Shown here: positions 16,996 to 28,107 of the stretch, piece by piece
How the letters are laid out: every line of letters begins with the position of its first letter
Position numbering within the stretch: position 1 is the first letter of the stretch
From: Pseudomonas sp. RIT-PI-AD
GTDB taxonomy: Bacteria > Pseudomonadota > Gammaproteobacteria > Pseudomonadales > Pseudomonadaceae
Direction: 5' to 3'
Assembly: GCF_025642785.1 (NCBI RefSeq)
Contig: NZ_JANZKU010000004.1
Location: 124,001 to 188,000 of the forward strand
Length of the DNA stretch: 64,000 nucleotides
The notes under the pieces: generated by a model
What the model saw: only the letters and a program-made list of their open reading frames with translations
Database searches by the model: none
What the model was told of the DNA's origin: nothing
Program-made: the position numbers and the translations under genes

Positions 16996-18159
16996 ATGAA
17001 TACAGCCGTCAACGTCAACGTGGTGCACGAAGCCGAAGCCCAGCGCCAGCACGCCCGGGTACGCATCCCGGCCAAGGTGGTCTACCCCGGCCCCGACCGA
17101 CAGCCGATCGAACGCTCGATCCGCGACCTGTCCGCCGGTGGCTTCAGCTTCGACCTGGACAAGAACAAGGCCCAGGTCGGCGACTTCCACCAGGGCCGCC
17201 TGCAATTCCAGCTGGATGGCATGGACCTGGGCATCGACGTGGAATTCCAGGTGCGCGCGGTCGACCTCGACAACGGTCGCGCCGGGTGCCAGTTCCACAA
17301 CCTGCGGCCGCGGGAGATCGCCACCCTGCGCTATCTGATCAGCGCGCACCTGAGCGGCGAGATGATCAGCGTCGGCGACCTGCTCAACACCCTGCAACGG
17401 GAAAACTTCACCAAGCCGCGCAAGAACTCCAGCGGCAGCGGCATGGATACCTTCGGGCGGATCAAGGCGGTAGGTTTCAGCCTGGGCATCTTCCTGGTCG
17501 GGGTGGCCGCCTTCGGCTACATCTTCAAGTCCATCTACGGCCTGTACTTCGTGACCCACGCCGAATCGGCGCAGATCAGTGTGCCTGGCCTGCAGGTCAC
17601 CATGCCCCGCGAGGGCACTGTGCAGAGCCTGGTGCCGCTCGGCGGCATCGTCGAGAAAGGCGCGCCCATCGCGTCCTTCTCGGCGACCATGCTGGAAATG
17701 CTCAAGGGCCACCTGACCGAGGAACAGCTCGATCCGGACAACATCGAGCAACTGTTCGGCCGGCAGATGAAGGGCACCCTGACCAGCCCCTGCACCTGCA
17801 AGGTGACCCAGCAACTGGTCGCCGACGGACAGTTCGCCAGCAAGGGCGCGGCCATCTTCGAACTGGTGCCCCAGGACGTCCAGGCCACCATCGACGCGCG
17901 CTTCCCCTACAGCGACTTCTCCCAGACCACGCCGGGCACCCGGGTCAGCTTCCAGATCGCCGGCGAAGCCGAGCCGCGCTTCGGCAAGATCCTCAGCAGC
18001 AGCCTGCAGAACGGTGGCCTGTCCTCCGACATCCGCGTGGTCATTCAGCCGGAAACCGCGCTGAACGGCAGCCTCGCCGGGCAGCCGGTGGAAGTGCGGA
18101 TCGACCACGGCCCTTCCTTGGGGCACCTGTTCGACAAGGCTGTGGCTGCGGCTCGCTGA
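16996..18159 (+). CDS. alg44: alginate co-polymerase Alg44 (PilZ c-di-GMP receptor)
   Basis: Inner-membrane protein of 387 residues that activates Alg8 on binding c-di-GMP. The N-terminal PilZ domain keeps the binding residues: R17 and R21 (RQHAR) and D44-x-S46 (DLSAGG), at the same numbers as in PAO1. One transmembrane helix lies near 157-180. The periplasmic part (to 387) resembles a membrane-fusion protein, with LVPLGGIVEKGAPIASF. It is 28 bases after alg8. All residues needed for c-di-GMP control are present, so polymer synthesis should be nucleotide-gated. Confidence 0.96.
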   Translation: MNTAVNVNVVHEAEAQRQHARVRIPAKVVYPGPDRQPIERSIRDLSAGGFSFDLDKNKAQVGDFHQGRLQFQLDGMDLGIDVEFQVRAVDLDNGRAGCQFHNLRPREIATLRYLISAHLSGEMISVGDLLNTLQRENFTKPRKNSSGSGMDTFGRIKAVGFSLGIFLVGVAAFGYIFKSIYGLYFVTHAESAQISVPGLQVTMPREGTVQSLVPLGGIVEKGAPIASFSATMLEMLKGHLTEEQLDPDNIEQLFGRQMKGTLTSPCTCKVTQQLVADGQFASKGAAIFELVPQDVQATIDARFPYSDFSQTTPGTRVSFQIAGEAEPRFGKILSSSLQNGGLSSDIRVVIQPETALNGSLAGQPVEVRIDHGPSLGHLFDKAVAAAR

Positions 18160-18169
18160 GGGGAATGCC

Positions 18170-19555
18170 GTGACTAACCGACCCCCCCTGCTGCTGCTCG
18201 CCCTGGCCATCGGCCTGGCCGGCTGCAGCGGCCTGCCCGACCAGCGCCTGGCCAACGAAGCGCTCAAGCGCGGCGATACCGCCACCGCGGAGCGCAACTA
18301 CCGCCAGCTCGCCGAGCTGGGGTACGTCAACGCCCAGGTGGGTCTCGCCGACCTGCAGGTGGCCAGTGGCGACCCCGAGCAACTGCGCGAGGCCGAGCGC
18401 ACCTATCGCCAGGCGGCCGACCAGTCGCCGCGCGCCAAGGCCCGCCTCGGCCGGCTGCTGGCGGCCAAACCGGATGCCACCGATGCCGAGCGCCGCGAGG
18501 CCGCGCAACTGCTGGAAGGCGCCTTCGGCAGCGGCGAGCAGAGCAGCCTGATGGCGCTGGTGGTGCTGTACATGCAGAACCCGCAGAGCTTCCCCGGCGT
18601 CGACGTGCAGGCGCGCATCGCCGCCTGGCGCGCCGCGGGCTACCCCCAGGCCGACCTGGCCCAGGTGCTCTTCTACCGCACCCAGGGCACCTACGACCAG
18701 CACCTGGACGAGATCGAAAGCCTCTGCGAGCGGGCCCTGGCCCAGGCCGACGTCTGCTACGTGGAATTGACCACGGTGTATCAGAAGCGCGCGGCCGATA
18801 CGCCCCAGGTCGAGGAAAAACGCAACGCCCTGCTGGAACGCATGACGGCCGGCTACCGCAGCGGCAGCGTCCCGGCGCAACGGGTCGATTCGGTGGCGAT
18901 GGTCCTGGCCGATGCGAGCCTGGGCAAGCCGGACGAGAACGCGGCGCAGAAAATCCTCGAGGAAATCGCCCCGGCCTACCCGGCCTCCTGGATCAGCCTG
19001 GCGCGGCTGCTCTACGAGTACCCGGAACTGGGCGACATCGACAAGATGATGGAGTACCTGGAGCACGGCCGCGCCGCCGACCAGCCACGCGCCGACCTCT
19101 TGCTCGGCAAGCTCTACTACGAGGGCAAGCTGCTGCCGCTGGACCCGCAGAAGTCCGTCGAGCACCTGCTCAAGGCCGCGCCCACCGAACCCAGCGCGCA
19201 CTACTTCCTCGGCCTCATCTACATGCGCGGCTACCTCGGCGACATCGACCCGCCGAAAGCCCTGGAGCACCTGCTGATCGCCGCCCGCGGCGGCCAGATC
19301 AACGCCGACTACGCCCTCGCGCAGCTGTATTCCCAGGGCAAGGGCTTCGTGCCCAACCCGGTCTACGCCTACGTCTTCAGCCAGCTCGCCCTGCCGAAGA
19401 ACACGCCCCAGGCCACCGAGCTGGCGCAGGGCATCGATCAACAACTGCAACCGGCGGACCGCGCCCAGGCCGAGCGCCTGCTGCGTGAGGAACGTCAGGC
19501 GCGCGGCAGCGCCTGGCAGCTCGAGTCCCCGCTGCAAGCCATGCAGACTCAATAG
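18170..19555 (+). CDS. algK: alginate secretion lipoprotein AlgK
   Basis: Outer-membrane lipoprotein of 461 residues that helps place the AlgE porin and links it to periplasmic proteins. It begins at GTG after GAGGGGAA. The lipobox is GLAGC with lipidated Cys19. The rest is Sel1/TPR-like helical repeats, for example [29 protein letters not shown] and [14 protein letters not shown]. It begins 10 bases after the alg44 stop and ends eight bases before algE. Confidence 0.95.
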   Translation: MTNRPPLLLLALAIGLAGCSGLPDQRLANEALKRGDTATAERNYRQLAELGYVNAQVGLADLQVASGDPEQLREAERTYRQAADQSPRAKARLGRLLAAKPDATDAERREAAQLLEGAFGSGEQSSLMALVVLYMQNPQSFPGVDVQARIAAWRAAGYPQADLAQVLFYRTQGTYDQHLDEIESLCERALAQADVCYVELTTVYQKRAADTPQVEEKRNALLERMTAGYRSGSVPAQRVDSVAMVLADASLGKPDENAAQKILEEIAPAYPASWISLARLLYEYPELGDIDKMMEYLEHGRAADQPRADLLLGKLYYEGKLLPLDPQKSVEHLLKAAPTEPSAHYFLGLIYMRGYLGDIDPPKALEHLLIAARGGQINADYALAQLYSQGKGFVPNPVYAYVFSQLALPKNTPQATELAQGIDQQLQPADRAQAERLLREERQARGSAWQLESPLQAMQTQ

Positions 19556-19563
19556 GAAGCACG

Positions 19564-21009
19564 ATGAAACTGAAACAGTGGATCGGCACCGGCCTCGGCC
19601 TCGGTTTCTCGCTGATGGCGGGCACTTCGCCGCTGGCGGCGGATGCCCCTGAGAAGAACTTCGGCATCGACCTCAAGCTCACCGGGCAATCCGAGGACGA
19701 CCGCGACCTGGGCACCCGCGAAGGCGGCGACGTCAACGGCTTCGGTATCGACCTGCGGCCCTGGGTCTACGGCCAGCGCGGCCAGTGGAGCGCCTTCGCC
19801 CTCGGCCAGGCGGTGGCCTCCACCGACATCGTCGAAACCGACACCCTGGAATCCAACGACCTGGACGCCGATTCGGACAACGGCGGCCGCCAGCCGGAAA
19901 AGAACTACCTCGCCCTGCGCGAGTTCTGGGTGGACTACGCCGGCCTCACGCCCTACCCGGGCGAGCACCTGCGCTTCGGCCGGCAGCGTGTGCGTAACGA
20001 CGACGGCACCTGGTGGGACACCAACATCGAGGCGCTGCACTGGAGCTTCGACACCACCCTGCTGCGCGCCGACCTCGGCGCCGCCCAGCGCTTCAGCGAA
20101 TACCGCACCGACCTCGACGAGCTGGCGCCCCAGGACAAGGACCGCCAACACCTGTTCGGCGCGGTCTCCACGCAATGGACCCCCGGCCACTGGGTGGGCC
20201 TGAAAGGTCACTACAGCCACGACGACGGCCATCTGCCAAAGGTCGGCGAGCGCATCGACGACCTCAGCAAGACCTACACCGGCGACCTCACCTGGCTCGG
20301 CCTCGAAGCCAGCAGCGACGCCTTCAACCCGCGTTCGCCGCAGCCGCTCAACTACTGGGCGAACCTCACCTGGCTGACCGGCCAGACCGACGCCATCAGC
20401 CAGGGCGTGATCGACGACCGGCGGGTCGCCACCGATCGCCACGACAGCGACGTCAACGCCTGGGCCCTGGACCTCGGCCTGCGCTGGAACCTCGACGAGC
20501 AGTGGAAGGTCGGCGGCGCCTATGCCCGCGGCAGCGGCGGCGGCGACGAGGACAACTCGAAGCAATTCGTGCAGACCGGCCTGGAAAGCAACCGCTCCAA
20601 CTTCACCGGCGTCGAGTCCCGCCTGCACCGCTTCGGCGAGGCCTTTCGCGGCGAGTTGAGCAACCTGCAGGTGGCCACCGCCTTCACTTCCTGGAACCTG
20701 CGCGAAGACTACGACGCCAGCCTGGTCTACCACCGTTTCTGGCGCCTGGACACCGACCAGGGCGTTGGCGACGGCGGTATCACCGCGACCCTGGAGGACG
20801 GCGAGAAAGACCTCGGCCAGGAAGTCGACCTGGTGGTGACCAAGTACTTCAAGCAGGGCCTGCTGCCGGCGTCGATGAGCGAACACCTCGACGAGCGCTC
20901 GGCGCTGGTACGTTTCCGCGGCGGCCTGTTCAAGCCCGGCGACGCCTACGGGAAACAGGCGGACTCGCTGATGCATCGCGCGTTCGTCGACTTCATCTGG
21001 CGCTTCTGA
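19564..21009 (+). CDS. algE: alginate outer-membrane export porin AlgE
   Basis: Outer-membrane beta-barrel of 481 residues through which the polymer leaves the cell; the PAO1 protein is an 18-stranded barrel of 490. A signal peptide ends about SPLAADA. Alternating strands are visible, for example [28 protein letters not shown] and [16 protein letters not shown], and the chain ends in Phe (FVDFIWRF), the usual barrel-assembly signal. GGAAG precedes the ATG. Confidence 0.96.
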   Translation: MKLKQWIGTGLGLGFSLMAGTSPLAADAPEKNFGIDLKLTGQSEDDRDLGTREGGDVNGFGIDLRPWVYGQRGQWSAFALGQAVASTDIVETDTLESNDLDADSDNGGRQPEKNYLALREFWVDYAGLTPYPGEHLRFGRQRVRNDDGTWWDTNIEALHWSFDTTLLRADLGAAQRFSEYRTDLDELAPQDKDRQHLFGAVSTQWTPGHWVGLKGHYSHDDGHLPKVGERIDDLSKTYTGDLTWLGLEASSDAFNPRSPQPLNYWANLTWLTGQTDAISQGVIDDRRVATDRHDSDVNAWALDLGLRWNLDEQWKVGGAYARGSGGGDEDNSKQFVQTGLESNRSNFTGVESRLHRFGEAFRGELSNLQVATAFTSWNLREDYDASLVYHRFWRLDTDQGVGDGGITATLEDGEKDLGQEVDLVVTKYFKQGLLPASMSEHLDERSALVRFRGGLFKPGDAYGKQADSLMHRAFVDFIWRF

Positions 21010-21037
21010 TGCGTCCATCGCCCAAGGAGAACTCGCG

Positions 21038-22597
21038 ATGAAACCTCGCATCGGTACCGGCCTGTTGTACGGCGGCATGCTGTTCGGCGCACTGCAATTG
21101 GTGGCGCCCCTCAGCCAGGCCGCCGAGCCGGCCAAGGAACTCAAGCCGGTCAAGAACTACACGGTGACCAGCGCGCCGACCGACCAACTGGAGTTGCCCG
21201 CGCCCACCCTGCCCGACCTCAGCGGCTATACCCGCGAGGCGGTGGCCGCCAAGGTCGACCGCCGCCAGGCCGGCCACGCCAGCCTGCGGCGCATGCTGCA
21301 GCAGGACGCGCTGAAGGACTTCATCGGCGGCGACGAACGCCTGCGCGAATGGGTGACCCGCCAGCGCGGCATGCCCCAGGCGATCTTCATCGAGGGCGGC
21401 TACATGACCCTCGCCGACCTCGCCCGCCAGGTGCCCAAGGAGCAGTTCCGCGAGACCGCGCCGGGCGTCTACCTGGCGCGCCTGCCCATCGTGGTGGCCC
21501 AGGGCGCGACCCTGGACGTGAACAAGAACGTCAAGGAACTGCGCCTGTCCCAGGACCGCGGGACGTTCCTGGTCAACGACGGCATGCTGTTCATCACCGG
21601 CACCCGCCTGACCGGCTGGAGCGAGAGCAAGAACACGCCCTCCACCTTCCAGAAGCCCGACGAGTTCCGTCCGTTCCTGGTGTCCTGGGGCGGCAGCGAG
21701 CTGTACATCGTCGACAGCGTGGTCGCCAGCCTCGGCTACAGCAACAGCAAGTCCTACGGCATCAGCATCACCCAGTACACGCCCGGCATGCACGAGCGCC
21801 TGAAGCGCAAGGCACCCACCGGCTGGCTGCTCAACTCCGAGTTCGTCGACACCTGGTACGGCTTCTACTGCTACGAGGCCGAAGACGTGGTGATCAAGGG
21901 CAACACCTACCGCGACAACATCGTCTACGGCATCGACCCCCACGACCGCTCGCGCCGCCTGATCATCGCCGACAACACCGTCTACGGGACCAAGAAGAAG
22001 CACGGCATCATCCTGTCCCGCGAGGTGGACGACAGTTGGATCATCAACAACCGCACCTACGACAACAAGCTCTCCGGCATCGTCATCGACCGTAACAGCG
22101 TGAACAACCTGGTCGCCTACAACGAGGTTTCGCGCAACCACTCGGACGGCATCACCCTCTACGAGAGCCCGAACAACCTGCTCTGGGGCAACCAGATCTT
22201 CAACAACCGCCGCCATGGCATCCGCGTGCGCAACAGCGTGAACATCCGCCTGTACGAGAATATCGCCGCGGCCAACGGCCTGACAGGCATCTACGGGCAC
22301 ATCAAGGATCTCTCGGACACCGACCGGGACATCGAACTCGACCCCTTCGACACCGAAGTCTCGATGATCGTGGTGGGCGGCAAGCTGGCCGCCAACGGCT
22401 CGTCGCCGCTGGCCATCGACTCGCCCCTCAGCGTGGAGCTGTACCGCGTGGAAATGCTGGCGCCGACCAAGAGCTCCGGCATCAGCTTCGCCGGCGTACT
22501 CGGCGAGAAACAAGAACAGATCCTCGACTTGATGGTGCGCCGCAAGCAGGCCGTGCTCATCGACCCGGTGGAAAGCCAGGTTCAACTCCAGGACTGA
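21038..22597 (+). CDS. algG: mannuronan C5-epimerase AlgG
   Basis: Periplasmic enzyme of 519 residues that converts D-mannuronate residues in the polymer to L-guluronate. A signal peptide ends near SQAAE. The middle and C-terminal parts form a right-handed beta-helix with many short repeats (IKGNTYRDNIVYGID, WIINNRTYDNKLSGIVI, NLVAYNEVSRNHSDGI). The catalytic DPHD motif is at 300-303. It follows algE by 28 bases with AAGGAG upstream. It is somewhat shorter than the PAO1 protein, mainly at the N-terminus. Confidence 0.96.
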   Translation: MKPRIGTGLLYGGMLFGALQLVAPLSQAAEPAKELKPVKNYTVTSAPTDQLELPAPTLPDLSGYTREAVAAKVDRRQAGHASLRRMLQQDALKDFIGGDERLREWVTRQRGMPQAIFIEGGYMTLADLARQVPKEQFRETAPGVYLARLPIVVAQGATLDVNKNVKELRLSQDRGTFLVNDGMLFITGTRLTGWSESKNTPSTFQKPDEFRPFLVSWGGSELYIVDSVVASLGYSNSKSYGISITQYTPGMHERLKRKAPTGWLLNSEFVDTWYGFYCYEAEDVVIKGNTYRDNIVYGIDPHDRSRRLIIADNTVYGTKKKHGIILSREVDDSWIINNRTYDNKLSGIVIDRNSVNNLVAYNEVSRNHSDGITLYESPNNLLWGNQIFNNRRHGIRVRNSVNIRLYENIAAANGLTGIYGHIKDLSDTDRDIELDPFDTEVSMIVVGGKLAANGSSPLAIDSPLSVELYRVEMLAPTKSSGISFAGVLGEKQEQILDLMVRRKQAVLIDPVESQVQLQD

Positions 22598-22613
22598 GGA
22601 GCAGGATTCCCCT

Positions 22614-24062
22614 ATGCACGTATTTTCGATCAAACGCCTCGCCGCTTCGCTGACCGGCGCGGCACTGGGCGCCACCCTCGGCGCCGGGCTGCTGGCGGCG
22701 AGCGCCGGCGTGCAGGCCGCGCCACTGTACGACGTGCAGCGCACCGGCCCGTTGTGCGCCGCCGCGCAGGACCCGAAGTCCTACGACACCAAGTACCTGA
22801 GCTTCTTCGCCAGTCTGGTGCAGGCACAGGGCGACTGGCTGTTCCGTAGCCGCTACGACCTGCGCACCGACTTCGGCACCACGCCCTACGGCTTCAGCGA
22901 ATTCAAGCGCCTGCGCGATGCGCTCAAGCGCAAGGGCGTCGAGCTGATGGTGGTCTATCAACCCACCCGCGGCCTGGTCAACCGGGAAAAGCTCCCCGCC
23001 GGCGAACGCGAGAAATACGACTACGAACTGGCGCGCAAGAACTACCTGAAGACCGTTGAGGACTTCCGCAAGACCGGCATCTGGGTCACCGACCTCTCGC
23101 CGCTGTTCGACGAGAAGGGTGTCGATACCGACTACTACTTCAAGGCCGACCACCACTGGACACCCATGGGCGCCGACCGCACAGCCAAGCTGGTGGCGGA
23201 AACGCTCAAGCAGATTCCCGGCTACGACGAAATCCCGAAGAAGGAATTCGCCAGCAAACGCGTCGGGCTGCTGGCCAAGCCGGGCACCCTGCACAAGACC
23301 GCCGCCCAGCTCTGCGGCACCAGCTACCCGGTGCAGTACGTCGACCGCTACGAGACCGAGCCGGTGGGCGAAGCCGGCGGCGACAGCCTGTTCGGCGATG
23401 ACGCCGACCCGCTGATCACCCTGGTCGGCACCAGTAACAGCGGCCCGGCCTACAACTTCGGCGGCTTCCTCGAACAGCACACCGGCGCCCAGGTGCTGAA
23501 CATGGCGGTCAGCGGCGGCGGCTTCGACAGCGCCATCCTGCAGTACATGAGCAGCAAGGAATTCCACGAGCACCCGCCGAAGATCCTCATCTGGGAGTTC
23601 GCCACCCACTACGACATGGCGCAGAAAAGCTTCTACCGGCAGGCGGTGCCGCTGGTGGACAACGGCTGCGTCGGCCGCGAGGCGGTGATGAAGAACAAGG
23701 TCACCCTGCACAAGGGCGCCAACGAGGTGCTGGTCAACGGCAAGGACAAGCTGCGCACTTTGCGCGGCGGCGACTACCAAGTCGACCTGACCTTCAGCGA
23801 CCCCACCGTGCACGAATCCAAGGCGACCATCTGGTACCTCAACGGCCGCCGGGAAAACTTCAAGATCGAGCAGAGCGACCGCGTCGACACCGGCGGCCGC
23901 TACGTCTTCGAACTGCGCAACGACGAGGACTGGGCCGACCTGAACATGCTCGCCCTGGAAATCGAGGGGCCGGAGGACATGCCCGCCAACCTCAGTGTCC
24001 AGGCCACCCTGTGCAAGCGCCCGGTTCCCGCCGGCGCGGCACTGACCGCACGAGCCGAGTGA
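22614..24062 (+). CDS. algX: alginate O-acetyltransferase AlgX
   Basis: Periplasmic SGNH-hydrolase-like protein of 482 residues that transfers acetyl groups to mannuronate residues. A signal peptide ends near VQAAP. Catalytic residues by alignment are D179 and H181 (ADHHWTPMG) and S274 (VGTSNSG), with the same 95-residue spacing as in PAO1. The last ~120 residues resemble the carbohydrate-binding domain of AlgX. It is 16 bases downstream of algG. Confidence 0.95.
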   Translation: MHVFSIKRLAASLTGAALGATLGAGLLAASAGVQAAPLYDVQRTGPLCAAAQDPKSYDTKYLSFFASLVQAQGDWLFRSRYDLRTDFGTTPYGFSEFKRLRDALKRKGVELMVVYQPTRGLVNREKLPAGEREKYDYELARKNYLKTVEDFRKTGIWVTDLSPLFDEKGVDTDYYFKADHHWTPMGADRTAKLVAETLKQIPGYDEIPKKEFASKRVGLLAKPGTLHKTAAQLCGTSYPVQYVDRYETEPVGEAGGDSLFGDDADPLITLVGTSNSGPAYNFGGFLEQHTGAQVLNMAVSGGGFDSAILQYMSSKEFHEHPPKILIWEFATHYDMAQKSFYRQAVPLVDNGCVGREAVMKNKVTLHKGANEVLVNGKDKLRTLRGGDYQVDLTFSDPTVHESKATIWYLNGRRENFKIEQSDRVDTGGRYVFELRNDEDWADLNMLALEIEGPEDMPANLSVQATLCKRPVPAGAALTARAE

Positions 24063-24069
24063 GGAAAAG

Positions 24070-25206
24070 ATGATGCATAACGCCACCCGTCTGTTACTGC
24101 CCTGCCTGCTCGGCGCCCTTTGCAGCGCGCCGGCCCTGGCCGGCCTGGCGCCGCCGGCCGGCTATTACGCCAAGGTGGAAACCAAGGCCGAGGGCGGCAA
24201 GGCCAAGGCGGCCTCCGCCCAGTTGGAAGGCGTCCAGACCTGCCCCACCGCGCCCAAGCCCTATACCGCCAAGCTGGAGTTCCGCAGCAAGTACGAAGGT
24301 TCGGACAAGGCGCGCGCGACCCTCAACCCGGTTTCGGAAAAAGCCTTCCGCGACGCGACCCAGGACATCACCCAACTGGAGCGCGGGGTGAGCAAGATGG
24401 TCACCCAGTACATGCGCCAGGGCGATCCGCAGCAACTCGACTGCGCCCTGCAGTGGATGAACGACTGGGCTGCGGCCAACGCCCTGCTCAGCACCGAGTT
24501 CAACCATACCGGCATGTCCATGCGCAAATGGGCCCTGGGCACGCTGTCCTCGTCCTACCTGCGGCTGAAGTTCTCCGAATCCCGTCCGCTGGAAGCCCAT
24601 CGGCAGCAGGCCGAGGCGGTCGAAGTCTGGTTCGGCAAGCTGGCCGACCAGGTGGTGCAGGACTGGGGCGACCTGCCGTTGAAGAAGGTCAACAACCACA
24701 GCTACTGGGCGGCCTGGTCGGTGATGGCCACCTCGATCGCCCTGGATCGCCGCGATCTGTTCGACTGGTCGGTGCAGCAGTTCCGCACCGCCGCCGCCCA
24801 AGTGGACGCGGAGGGCTACCTGCCCAACGAGCTCAAGCGCCGCCAGCGCGCCCTCGCCTACCACAACTACGCCCTGCCGCCCCTGGTGATGATCGCCGCG
24901 TTCGCCCAATCCAACGGCGTCGACCTGCGCGAGGAGAACCACCAGGCCCTCAAGCGCCTGGCCGAGCGCGTCATCGAAGGGGTCGAGGACCAGGACGATT
25001 TCGACAAGAAGGCCGGCAAGGACCAGGACATGGAAGACCTGAAGATCAAGAACAAATACGCCTGGCTGGAGCCCTATTGCGCGCTCTACGCCTGCAACGA
25101 GGATTTCCGCGAGCGCAAGCGTTCGATGGAACCGTTCAATTCCTTCCGTCTCGGCGGCGCCGTCACCCAGGTCTTCGCGCCGCAGGAACAGAAGAAAGGC
25201 GGCTGA
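24070..25206 (+). CDS. algL: periplasmic alginate lyase AlgL
   Basis: PL5-family poly-mannuronate lyase of 378 residues that clears polymer stranded in the periplasm and belongs to the secretion complex. A signal peptide ends at PALAG. Catalytic segments are [10 protein letters not shown] (N209, H210 counted from the first Met) and the later Arg/Tyr-rich [22 protein letters not shown]. An insertion rich in Lys and Ala (about 38-54) follows the signal peptide. Two adjacent ATGs (24070 and 24073) share one GAGG site; which is used is unclear. Confidence 0.95.
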   Translation: MMHNATRLLLPCLLGALCSAPALAGLAPPAGYYAKVETKAEGGKAKAASAQLEGVQTCPTAPKPYTAKLEFRSKYEGSDKARATLNPVSEKAFRDATQDITQLERGVSKMVTQYMRQGDPQQLDCALQWMNDWAAANALLSTEFNHTGMSMRKWALGTLSSSYLRLKFSESRPLEAHRQQAEAVEVWFGKLADQVVQDWGDLPLKKVNNHSYWAAWSVMATSIALDRRDLFDWSVQQFRTAAAQVDAEGYLPNELKRRQRALAYHNYALPPLVMIAAFAQSNGVDLREENHQALKRLAERVIEGVEDQDDFDKKAGKDQDMEDLKIKNKYAWLEPYCALYACNEDFRERKRSMEPFNSFRLGGAVTQVFAPQEQKKGG

Positions 25207-25333
25207 CCGCTGCCGGTCGCCCAGCGGCGCACCGGACGCTCGACCGCCACAGCCGGTTTGCAGTACGCCCCGGGAGGGGAAAAGGGTGGGCCTCGAGAGG
25301 CCCTGAAACTTAGCGTTTATTGGAGAAACGCGG

Positions 25334-26890
25334 ATGGTCTTTTCATCCAACGTGTTCCTGTTCTTGTTCCTGCCGGTCTTTCTCGGCCTGTACTACTTGA
25401 GCGGAACCCGCTATCGCAACTTGCTGCTGCTGATCGCCAGCTACGTGTTTTACGCCTGGTGGCGCATCGACTTCCTCGCGCTGTTCGCGGCGGTCACCCT
25501 GTACAACTACTGGATCGGCTTGCGCATCGGCGCCGCCGGCGTGCGCAGCAAGAGCGGCCAACGCTGGCTGATCGCCGGGGTGACGGTCGACCTCTGCGTG
25601 CTCGGCTACTTCAAGTACGCCAACTTCGGCGTGGACAGCCTCAACGCGATCATCACCTCGTTCGGGCTGGAACCCTTCATCGTCACCCACATCCTGCTGC
25701 CCATCGGCATCTCCTTCTACATCTTCGAGTCGATCAGCTACATCATCGACGTCTACCGCGGCGACACCCCGGCCACGCGCAATCTGATCGACTTCGCTGC
25801 CTTCGTGGCGATCTTCCCGCACCTGATCGCCGGCCCGGTGCTGCGCTTCCGCGACCTGGTGGACCAGTTCAACCATCGCACCCACACCCTGGACAAATTC
25901 TCCGAAGGCTGCACCCGCTTCATGCAGGGCTTCATCAAGAAGGTGTTCATCGCCGACAGCCTGGCGCCGGTGGCCGACCACTGCTTCGCCCTCGCCGACC
26001 CCACCACCGGCGATGCCTGGCTGGGCGCCCTGGCGTACACCGCGCAGCTGTACTTCGACTTCTCCGGCTACAGCGACATGGCCATCGGCCTGGGCCTGAT
26101 GATGGGCTTCCGCTTCATGGAGAACTTCAACCAGCCCTACATCAGCCAGTCCATCACCGAGTTCTGGCGGCGCTGGCACATCAGCTTGTCCACCTGGCTG
26201 CGCGACTACCTCTACATCAGCCTCGGCGGCAACCGCGGCAGCACCTTCCAGACCTATCGCAACCTGTTCCTCACCATGCTCCTCGGCGGGCTGTGGCACG
26301 GCGCCAACTTCACCTACATCATCTGGGGCGCCTGGCACGGCGTCTGGCTGGCGATCGAGCGCGCCCTGGGCGTCAACGCCGCGCCGAAGACCCTGCGCCC
26401 GCTGCGTTGGGCCTTCACCTTCCTGCTGGTGGTGATCGGCTGGGTGATCTTCCGCGCGGAAAACCTGCACGTGGCCTGGCGCATGTACGCCGCCATGTTC
26501 AGCTTCGGCGACTGGCAGTTGTCCGAGCTGAACCGCGGCCAGTTGACCAGCCTGCAAGTCGCCACCCTCGCCCTGGCCTACGTGGTGATGGCGGTCTGCG
26601 GCGTACTGCAGTTCTATTCCCGTCCGCTCACCGGCGCGCCCAAGGCCAAGGCCAGCGACGAAGTCCAGGCCAACGGCCCGGCCAGCGCGCAACCGCGCAC
26701 GCCACGGGAAGTCCAGGCCGATCCGGCGGCGATCGCCTATTCGCCGAACGGCACGCTGGTCTACCAGCAGGCCTGGATCTCCCAGTTGCCGATGCTCGCG
26801 ACCCGCGTCGCCCTGCTGGCGCTGTTCGCCGCCTCGGTGCTGAAGCTCTCCGCGCAGAGCTTCTCCCCCTTCCTCTACTTCCAGTTCTGA
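25334..26890 (+). CDS. algI: membrane-bound O-acetyltransferase AlgI
   Basis: MBOAT-family inner-membrane protein of 518 residues that passes acetyl groups across the membrane for alginate acetylation. About ten hydrophobic helices are visible. The catalytic His is H322 in GGLWHGANF, the same number as in PAO1, and the upstream FWRRWHISLSTWLRDYLY motif is typical. A 127-base gap separates it from algL. A charged, alanine-rich stretch (about 435-475) lies between the last helices. Confidence 0.96.
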   Translation: MVFSSNVFLFLFLPVFLGLYYLSGTRYRNLLLLIASYVFYAWWRIDFLALFAAVTLYNYWIGLRIGAAGVRSKSGQRWLIAGVTVDLCVLGYFKYANFGVDSLNAIITSFGLEPFIVTHILLPIGISFYIFESISYIIDVYRGDTPATRNLIDFAAFVAIFPHLIAGPVLRFRDLVDQFNHRTHTLDKFSEGCTRFMQGFIKKVFIADSLAPVADHCFALADPTTGDAWLGALAYTAQLYFDFSGYSDMAIGLGLMMGFRFMENFNQPYISQSITEFWRRWHISLSTWLRDYLYISLGGNRGSTFQTYRNLFLTMLLGGLWHGANFTYIIWGAWHGVWLAIERALGVNAAPKTLRPLRWAFTFLLVVIGWVIFRAENLHVAWRMYAAMFSFGDWQLSELNRGQLTSLQVATLALAYVVMAVCGVLQFYSRPLTGAPKAKASDEVQANGPASAQPRTPREVQADPAAIAYSPNGTLVYQQAWISQLPMLATRVALLALFAASVLKLSAQSFSPFLYFQF

Positions 26891-26900
26891 GGTGCCGACG

Positions 26901-28064
26901 ATGAGCAGAACCCAGCACCTGATTTACGTCCTCGCATTCGCCTGCATGCTCCTCGCGCTGAGCCTGTGGTCGCTGAAGGGCCTCTACAGTTTCTCCGCCG
27001 CCGCCGAGACCACGCTGCTCGACGGCAAGCTGGCCCATAGCCTGGAGAAACACTACGACGCGGAATTCCCGATCAAGCAGTTCGGCACCAACGTCTGGGC
27101 CGCGGTGGACTACGGCCTGTTCGGCGAGGGCCGCCCCGGCGTGCTGATCGGCGAGAAGGGCTGGCTGTATTCCGACGAGGAGTTCAAGCCGGTGGCCGAC
27201 GGCGCCCAGCACCAGCGCGACAACCTGGCGCTGATCCAGGGCGTCCGCGACGAACTGGCGAAGCACGACGTGCGTCTGCTGCTGGCCATCGTCCCCGCGA
27301 AGTCGCGGCTGTACCCGGAATACGCCGGCGACAACCGCCCGACCGCGTCCTACCTCACCCTGTACCAGCAGTTCCGCGACAACGTGCGCCAGGCCGGCAT
27401 CCTCGCGCCGGACCTGCTCGGCCCGCTGGAGGAAGCCAAGAAGCAGGGCGAAGTGTTCCTGCGCACCGACACCCACTGGACGCCGCTGGGCGCCGAGGTG
27501 GTGGCGCGCGAGCTGAGCGAGACGGTGCAGCGCAAGGTACCGCTGCGCGGCACGCCGCAGCGCTTCGTCACCGAGGCGGTCTCCACCCAGCAGCACAAGG
27601 GCGACCTCACCAGCTTCCTGCCCCTGGACCCGCTGTTCGCCGAGCTGATGCCCGCCCAGGACCAGTTGCAACAGCGCGAGACCCGCGCCCTGGAGGATTC
27701 GGACGGCGGCGATGCGCTGTTCGCCGAGTCCGACATGCCGGTCACCCTGGTCGGCACCAGCTACAGCGCCAACCCCAAGTGGAATTTCGCCGGCGCCCTG
27801 CGCCAGGCCCTGCAACGCGACCTGAGCAACCACGCCGAGGACGGACACGGGCCGATCCTGCCGATGCTCAAGTACCTGCAAAGCGACGAACTGAAGAACG
27901 CCGCGCCGCAGTTGGTGATCTGGGAGTTCCCCGAGCGCTACCTGCCAATGGCCAACGACCTCAGCGAATTCGATCCGGCCTGGATCGCCCAGCTGAAAGC
28001 CTCCCCCACCGAACAACGTCTGGTCAGCCGTGCGACCGACGCTGCAGGCACACCCACCCGGTGA
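26901..28064 (+). CDS. algJ: alginate O-acetylation protein AlgJ
   Basis: Periplasmic SGNH-fold acetyltransferase paralogue of AlgX, 387 residues, held by an N-terminal signal anchor. Catalytic residues by alignment are D190 and H192 (TDTHWTPLG) and S287 (LVGTSYS). The ATG at 26901 has GAGG nine bases upstream and gives the expected N-terminus; a GTG at 26892 is an unlikely alternative. It begins 10 bases after algI. With AlgI and AlgF it forms the acetylation module. Confidence 0.95.
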   Translation: MSRTQHLIYVLAFACMLLALSLWSLKGLYSFSAAAETTLLDGKLAHSLEKHYDAEFPIKQFGTNVWAAVDYGLFGEGRPGVLIGEKGWLYSDEEFKPVADGAQHQRDNLALIQGVRDELAKHDVRLLLAIVPAKSRLYPEYAGDNRPTASYLTLYQQFRDNVRQAGILAPDLLGPLEEAKKQGEVFLRTDTHWTPLGAEVVARELSETVQRKVPLRGTPQRFVTEAVSTQQHKGDLTSFLPLDPLFAELMPAQDQLQQRETRALEDSDGGDALFAESDMPVTLVGTSYSANPKWNFAGALRQALQRDLSNHAEDGHGPILPMLKYLQSDELKNAAPQLVIWEFPERYLPMANDLSEFDPAWIAQLKASPTEQRLVSRATDAAGTPTR

Positions 28065-28107
28065 TGCCCTGACAAAGGGCTGAAGCCCACAACATGGAGA
28101 TACACAG